NCBI RefSeq assembly: GCF_019320115.1
Contig: NC_089587.1
Location: 106,875,158-106,939,157, forward strand
Source: Miscanthus floridulus
Taxonomy: Eukaryota > Streptophyta > Magnoliopsida > Poales > Poaceae
Length of the DNA stretch: 64,000 bases
Reading direction: 5' to 3'
Program-made: the position numbers and the translations under genes
Part shown: positions 58,290-64,000 of the stretch, piece after piece
Layout: each line of letters opens with the position of its first letter
Numbering within the stretch: the first letter of the stretch is position 1
Notes under the pieces: model-generated
Seen by the model: only the letters and a program-made list of their open reading frames with translations
Told to the model about the DNA's origin: nothing
Databases searched by the model: none

Positions 58290-59090
58290 TAGCGCAACAA
58301 CTACTAGCCTACTCATCGTGGTCGCTGTCTAAGTCGGAGATGTCAACATTGTCACTATCCACATCATCGTTGTCATCATTAGCTGGTGCCTCAGGCTCTT
58401 CGGGATCCTCGTCCTCATCTAGATCCATCTCTACTGCTCTAGGAGGAATGTAAGGGTGGAGCTGGTTATTCAGCTGATGAACCTCCTCATGTAGGTTGTC
58501 GTTGTACTCTTCTGCATTGGCCAGCTGCTGCTCCAGCTCAACCTATCGAGCTCTCAGAACATCTTCTGCAGACCGGGCTTCATTCCTCTAGTGGAGCACA
58601 TGGATCAACATGCGCTCAGCATTCCTGTTGGTGGTGGTCAGACGCTCAACCTGCTCTCTCAGTGCACATATGTCTCCCTCATAGATTCCAGTCCTCTGGG
58701 TCGCCTGATCCCTCTGATGAGTAAACTGAGCCATCTCTGCATTGAGCCTCTCAATCTCAGCGTCGTGATCCCTCTGACGCCGACGTTGGTCATCGCGGGC
58801 CTGACCAAGAGCACCAGACACACGTCTCAAGCTACCTTCTACTCCATCGAAAGCCTTCATCACTGCGAACATGGCGCTCGTAGCAGGGTTATCACTGTTC
58901 TATCCTTCTGCTGCACCAATCTCTAGAGATCTTCCTCTTGCTTGCTGCCATGAGTCAGTGGAGGGGTTGCCCCTTGGAAAGACTCCAACTATAGCGGCTG
59001 CCAACTCCTGAGGAAAATGATCCATGATATCCCTCAATATCCCAAAGGTTGCCCTGTTAGCTGCTTCTTCAGCGGTCCTGCTAGATAGAA
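58290..59090 (-). pseudogene. Extra frame of internal A between primer site and gag
   Basis: On the minus strand one frame runs from the primer side (NRATFGILRDIMDHFPQELA) to an acidic end (DNDDVDSDNVDISDLDSDHDE in broken reading). The only interruptions I read are TAG, near 58904, 58585 and 58540. The middle (QRRRQRDHDAEIERLNAEMA, then ALREQVERLTTTNRNAERM) is a clear coiled-coil candidate. Place, size (about 260 codons) and acidic plus coiled-coil style match the frame at 18789-19823 of Tekay1, although the order of parts differs. Function is unknown. Confidence 0.6.
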
Positions 59091-59105
59091 CCTGCTCTGA
59101 TAACA
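59091..59105 (-). other. Primer binding site next to LTR2
   Basis: On the minus strand it reads tgttatcagagcagg, one change from the initiator-Met type site, two bases from LTR2. Confidence 0.7.
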
Positions 59106-59107
59106 GC

Positions 59108-62100
59108 TGTGGCAGAACCTCCTAAGAAATTGGGCCCACGTGCACCTATCGTTGTCTTAACAGACGTCTGATAGCATACACGAGTTCCCAACAACTTAAC
59201 AGGTCTGTCGGGTGTCCTCGTGAAACCCGAATCATCCACGAATCTTTTTCGAACAGGATCCCAATCACAGCCATTGCAGATTACAACAGTTTATTCAAAT
59301 ATATACATCAGAGTAAAATATAGCTGAAGCCTTAAGATAACATAGTTTACAAACCAGTTGTTTCAAACTTACAAAACCATAAGTGTCATACAACCATAGT
59401 AGCGGGATAATATTACATTAACATTATTTATCATACAAACTAGTGCCTTGTCCAAAGGCCATTCATCATTCCTCATTGTCATTGACTTCAAACATAGACA
59501 TGCAGTAGGGACCAAAACAAGCCTGTGCATGCGACTCACCTGCAACAAGGGTTAACAAACCCAGAGTACAAAAGTACTCAACAAGACTGACCCGACGTAA
59601 AAGGGGGTGAAAGACTTTAGAGATGCAGGTGTTGGGGCAAGGTAAGGACGTTGCAAGATTCAAAAGTTCTTTGCCAAAAGCTTACTATTCTTGATCCTAT
59701 TTTCAAGTTTTACCCGTAAGTCTTCTTAGTTCATTATTTCAAACTAAGTGTTCATATCCCATGTTCCAATCCTTCTAATTCCATTCCTTTTCTCAAGTTT
59801 TAGTAATTCACCAGTCCTACATTGCTTCTGTAATGAAAAGAGTCTCCATATCCGTGGAGCACCAACAATTCGAAATGATTCAAGTCCTAGCTAGGGATTC
59901 CTTATCACACGACATATGTAGAACTTAATCTTGCATATACCAACCTCGCTATCGGATCCTCCTATACTAAGTCGTCTCCACGCCACCCGAGAGCACAGCA
60001 CACCTCAAATTCGGCCACATTCCAGCCATGAGGGTACACGCTATTCCCACCATCTCTCCACTCCCAGTGTGTGGGCATTCGTCTTAGTATCGGATTAGCC
60101 AAAGTAGGCTTATTGGAGTATGTGACCAGTACTACAAAGTGTCTCATTCAGAAGATCCACAATGAGTGGCCTTTAAGCGACATAGTCGGCAACATTACCC
60201 AACATTCAAGATAAGTCACCCGACTAGTCTCGAGTTCATTCTACCTTCTTTCTTTCTTTCTTTGGCCAGTATGCCATCTTTGATTGTATCGAAACTTTTA
60301 CTTTGAAAGCCTACCATAAAGCATACTAAGCATTCTACGCCTTTGTAAATGAAATCATTTTCAAGGATGGTAAACAATTAACAAGGTAGGCAATGCATCA
60401 AGTAGGTAACATTTGAATTAATCAACTTAATGCAATAGGTAACATAGGTGATAAACTTTTCAAAGTAAACAAGGTAATGGTTTAATGCATAAACCGGGGC
60501 TTGCCTTCGTTGATGATCTCGGGTTCTGGATTAGTACCACAATTATCGAATCCCGAGACAACCGGGGATTCTTCTATAACTTGCTCAACTAGGATTGGTT
60601 CACTCTTAGATTCTATAAGAAATAATAACATATGCTTCAACATGATGATAATGTAAACATGATGCTTTCATGGTGCGTGAAATATAATAACACCTTGAAT
60701 ACAACTTTCCTTCACGGTATAGTCGCAAGCCAACAAAACCAACTTACAATTCTACCATCAAGGACCACACAAGTGACTTGACCAAATTGATCTTGAAACC
60801 CTACTGGTCACAAAACATGACCAAAACAAGATCAAACTCTAACCTAACACTTAGGGTTTGCTTTAATACATTTTTGAATTAATTTGGAAATAAGCCCAAA
60901 AATGAACTTGTTCCAAATGACCTCAAAATTTTATGTAAGCTTCCTCATGACAAATTAGTGTACCAAAACAAATTTCATAATTTTTGAAGTTATACAGTGG
61001 CCTACAAAAATCATGGAAATCATATTTATCAATTAATTGACTGAATTTTTGAACATTAAACATTTATTCAAATTTCAAGTTTCATATTTTTAAACCATAA
61101 TAGAACATGTACAGAAGCTACACACAAATTTTCAGAATTTTTGGAGCTATAATTATTTTCCTATAAATTTCCAAAGTTACTACACTATTCAAAATCCAGA
61201 AAATATAAAATCTCATTGTTCCCTCCCTCAGCTCTCACTGACAGCCAGGACCCACTTGTCATCCCTAACCTGTGGCTTTGACCGCGGCGACGACGGCGCT
61301 GACCGGCGCTAACTCGCCGACGGTGAGTCTAACGGCGAAGGCAAAGGCACCACAACGTTCACAGGGACTAGGCGCATCAATCTGTGGCATTACGGAGGTT
61401 GATTATGCCACGGAACAAGACTGACGCCGGCCATGGCGGAGGTGGTAGCATGGCAATGCTATGCCGGCGGAACAAGGCTGGTAACGGTGAAACAAAGAGT
61501 CCTGGAAGCATCAGTAGCTCACCCCGAATGTGTTGAAGCAACTAGCGAGACCGGAGAAGCTATGGTGACGCGGTTCGACGGTGACAGTGATCACGGCGGA
61601 GCAAACCTCGTCGACGACTATGTTCTGGTGACTGCAGTGGGCAAAATGACCGAGCAAGAATGGATTAAGCATTACAGCATCGAGACAAAACTGTAGACAC
61701 AACAATCAAGGGCAACGGCTCACCAGATGATGCTAGCTGCGGTGAAACGGAGCTTCGGTCGAGGTTGTAACAACAGGTCGGTTGGAGACGCAAGGAGCAG
61801 GCAGAACTGGGACACTACTTTGCTGGGACTGGCTTGCGCTGAGGAGGCGAGGGGAGCTCACCGGAGCTGAGGCAGCGGCGTTGGGAAACAGAGGAGAGAA
61901 AGAAAAGCAGACGACGGCGTCGGAGCTTTATAGCGCGGCCAAGAGAGCGAGGGGATGACACGCAGTGAGCATCCCGTGCCAGCACGAAGCCAAGGGTGGC
62001 CACGGGCACGCCTGGAAGGCCGGAGAAAGGACGCCGGCGGTGGGGCGGTGGTCGTGCTACTGTTCAGAAGAATTACAGAATTGCCACTGAGTTCATTTTA

Positions 62101-62717
62101 CAAATTACTCCCAAATTTTCTAAAGAAGTTGGAAATCTCCAAAAATAAAAGTTGTTCAAAATCAAAAGTTCTACAACTTTGCTTAAATGAACATTTTCAA
62201 ATTCTGCCTCCATTTTGAAATTTGAATTTGGGGTGCATTTGAGCATTTGAATCATTTCAAAATTACTCCAAATTTTATATGTAAACTTTAAAAACTTTGA
62301 ATACCAAAGTTGATCCTTATAAAATAAGCTTCAAATTTGCTTTTTGTCACACCCCCAAATTCCAAATGGATTTTGAAATAGACAAAAGGGGCAAAAAGGA
62401 CTTTTATAATTTGAATTTAAATTCAAATTTGATTTGTTTACCTTTTTACTTAACTTTGATTTTTGACCAGTAACATGGCCCATTAGGGTTATTTGGGTCA
62501 ATTGACACATGGTCTCACATGATCACATGAAATTTGACCCTTGTGGTCATGGTCTTTATTTAAAGTTTTGGATCACATACATCACATGCAATAACAACTT
62601 ATGAAATAAAGCTTATTTAGTGAATGCATCCAAATTTTTCTACTTTATGAATGCTTTGCAATGCATATGATGACATGTCAAGTTTTAATGCTAGGTCAAA
62701 ACACCAGAGGTGTTACA
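59108..62717 (-). repeat. LTR2, Tekay-like LTR of 3610 bp
   Basis: On the plus strand it starts tgtggcagaacc and ends ccagaggtgttaca. A GC-rich part lies at about 61230-62060 between AT-rich zones. It shares only short phrases with LTR1 (for example aataaaagttgtt with ctacaactttg, and the gagtac...actca...gact...acccg region near 59560 and 49980), so it appears to be another subfamily. A short homopurine/pyrimidine run (tttcttt repeats) is at about 60245-60263. Confidence 0.75.
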
Positions 62718-62889
62718 ACCCTTCCCCCTTAAAGAAATCTCGTCCCGAGATTTAAAACCTAAGGCTAAGTAATGGAAAAGGAAATGTGTCAAACTAACAC
62801 ATCATAACTTTGTTCAAAAAGCTAGTGAGGGGTTTTTCCATTCTTTTGACAAAAGAGACAAGTTACAACATAGACAAGGTATTGCAACT

Positions 62890-63440
62890 AAATAGAAGCG
62901 AAGAAGTCAGGAAAGTTTTCTTCTAAGCAATCCTTGGACTCCCAAGTAGCTTCATCTTCAGTGTGTTGATTCCATTATACTTTGTAGAACTTGATTGTAC
63001 GTCTTCGAGTGACTCGATCTTTCTGTTCTAAGACTCTAATGGGGTACTCGGCATAAGTCAAATTAGGTTCTAGTTCTACATCACCAAAGTCGATTACTTG
63101 GTCAGGTACTTGAAGACACTTCTTTAACTGAGATACATGGAAGATATCATGCACAGCTGACATGTGATCTGGTAGCTTGACGCGATAGGCGACCGGTCCA
63201 CATCGTTGTTGGATTTGAAAAGGACCGACATAACGGGGCGCCAACTTTCCTTGAATCCCAAAATGATGAACTCCTTTCATCGGCGATACCTTGAGGTAGA
63301 CATGATTTCCCACTTTGAATTCTAGCGGCCGTCTCCTCTTATCAGCATAGCTTTTCTGTCGGGATTGAGCTACCTTCATATTAGCTTGTATGAGTTTAAC
63401 TTTCTCTTCAGCTTCCTTGACCACATCTGGTCCAAAGAAC
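62890..63440 (-). pseudogene. Integrase tail and chromodomain of internal B
   Basis: The frame 63424-62975 has QKSYADKRRRPLEFKVGN, then LAPRYVGPFQIQQRCGPVAY and HDIFHVSQLKKCLQVPDQV, and ends in YPIRVLEQKDRVTRRRTIKF. After one TAA at 62975 (a CAA-type position) the chromodomain continues with WNQHTEDEATWE. Compared with internal A it is better kept at the chromodomain. Confidence 0.85.
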
Positions 63441-63997
63441 CAATGTTCTCTAGCTTCTGACCAATTTAAAGGTGTCTAACATCTACGGCCATACAATGCT
63501 TCGAATGGTGCCATTTTAATGCTATCTTGATAGCTATTGTTATATGAGAATTCAGCTAAGGGAAGGCATTCATCGCATTTAGCACTATAGGAAAGGACAC
63601 ATGCTCTCAACATATCTTCAAGAATTTGATTTACCCTTTAAGTCTGTCCATCTGTTTGCGGATGATAAGTAGAACTACGGATAAGTTTAGTTCCCAAAGA
63701 CTCGTGTAGAATTTTCCAAAACTTGGATATGAATAATGACCCTTTGTCAGAGATAATGGTCTTGGGTGCCCCATGCAGACTGAAGATTCTATCAAGATAA
63801 AGCTTTGCATACTGTTCCGCTTGATATTTATCTCTGACTGGTAAGAAATGAGCTATCTTGGTTAGGCGATCAACAATAACCCATATTGAATTGTAGCCTG
63901 CAGATGTCCTAGGCAATCCCATGATGAAGTCCATACAGATATCTTCCCACTTCCAAGATGGAACTGGCAATGAATGTAATGGACCTGCAGTCTTCAT
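63440..63997 (-). pseudogene. Integrase core of internal B
   Basis: The frame 63997-63638 has WKWEDICMDFIMGLPRTS with the first Asp, WVIVDRLTKIAHFLPV, and TIISDKGSLFISKFW with the second Asp, then YHPQTDGQT. The next codon, the third catalytic acid in the family, is TAA. Relic coding sequence continues to about 63480. The N-terminal finger and the rest of pol are outside the window. Confidence 0.85.
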
Positions 63998-64000
63998 GTG

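Larger units (their letters stand above)
53480..59107 (-). mobile_element. Internal region A of a Tekay-like chromovirus
   Basis: Minus-strand order from high to low coordinate: primer site, extra frame, gag, zinc knuckle, protease, RT, RNase H, integrase, chromodomain, purine tract. It is the most complete chromovirus interior in the window. It lies between LTR2 (primer side) and LTR1 (purine-tract side), which look like different subfamilies. Stops are almost all TAG. Confidence 0.85.
62718..64000 (-). mobile_element. Internal region B of a Tekay-like element, cut by the window end
   Basis: On the minus strand a purine tract (ctttaagggggaagggt, 62719-62735) abuts LTR2. A chromodomain and integrase follow. 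The rest lies beyond base 64000. Confidence 0.82.

Noticed and set aside
49520..62717. LTR1 and LTR2 as the two ends of one ordinary element around internal A
   Set aside because: They differ in length by 350 bp, share only short phrases, show no common target duplication, and LTR2 continues into a second purine tract and pol on its right.
12240..64000. An integrated plant virus (pararetrovirus type)
   Set aside because: All pol regions have integrase, LTRs and primer sites of Ty1/copia or Ty3 type, and no movement or capsid gene of a pararetrovirus was seen.

Overview
The window looks like nuclear DNA of a panicoid grass (sorghum, sugarcane or maize relatives). The basis is one intron-containing gene with a GC-rich first exon, several short grass-type MITEs, and a thick bed of plant LTR retrotransposons (Ty1/copia, Ty3 Tat lineage, Ty3 Tekay/Del-like chromoviruses). 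No rRNA, tRNA, CRISPR or prokaryotic operon structure was seen. The species is inferred, not shown.

Bases 1-12239 are the gene-bearing flank. The only convincingly intact gene is a secreted alpha-type carbonic anhydrase in five exons (1648-3261, 281 residues). A complete MITE sits in its last intron and relatives lie on both sides. Further right are a broken zinc-knuckle gene (about 6290-8287), a CACTA-type DNA transposon fragment with a GC-rich payload (8449 to about 9360), and a short reverse-transcriptase relic (to 12239).

From 12240 to the end everything is nested retrotransposon. A minus-strand Ty1/copia element starts with its 3' LTR at 12240-13170 and runs past the window. It is split twice. 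First, a 20.5-kb Tat-type element (here Tat1, 13460-33978; flanks tatag/catag) sits in its 3' untranslated part. Tat1 is itself split by a Tekay-like element (Tekay1, 15421-23998; perfect 5-bp duplication cgtgt). Second, another Tat-type element (Tat2, from 35864) interrupts the copia reverse transcriptase region. Tat2 runs to about 49 kb, where it gives way to a minus-strand block of Tekay-like elements. In that block internal regions and LTRs alternate: internal remnant C, LTR1 49520-53479, internal A, LTR2 59108-62717, internal B running off the end.

How the parts relate: Tat2 has a full gag-protease-RT-RNase H-integrase order. Tat1 keeps gag, protease and the integrase tail but has lost RT to integrase. 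Both carry a gene-like antisense reading frame 3' of pol, spliced in Tat1 and related to the 'putative gypsy type transposon' family. Both have tandem repeats in the 3' untranslated part. Two Tekay-like elements carry an extra acidic or coiled-coil frame between the primer site and gag. In almost every retroelement frame the premature stops are TAG, as expected if methylated CAG/CTG sites decayed. I see no intact mobile element and no clear new biological system. The most notable points are the amber-only decay, the shared-LTR tandem block, the antisense spliced gene, and a deletion joined at an 8-base microhomology.
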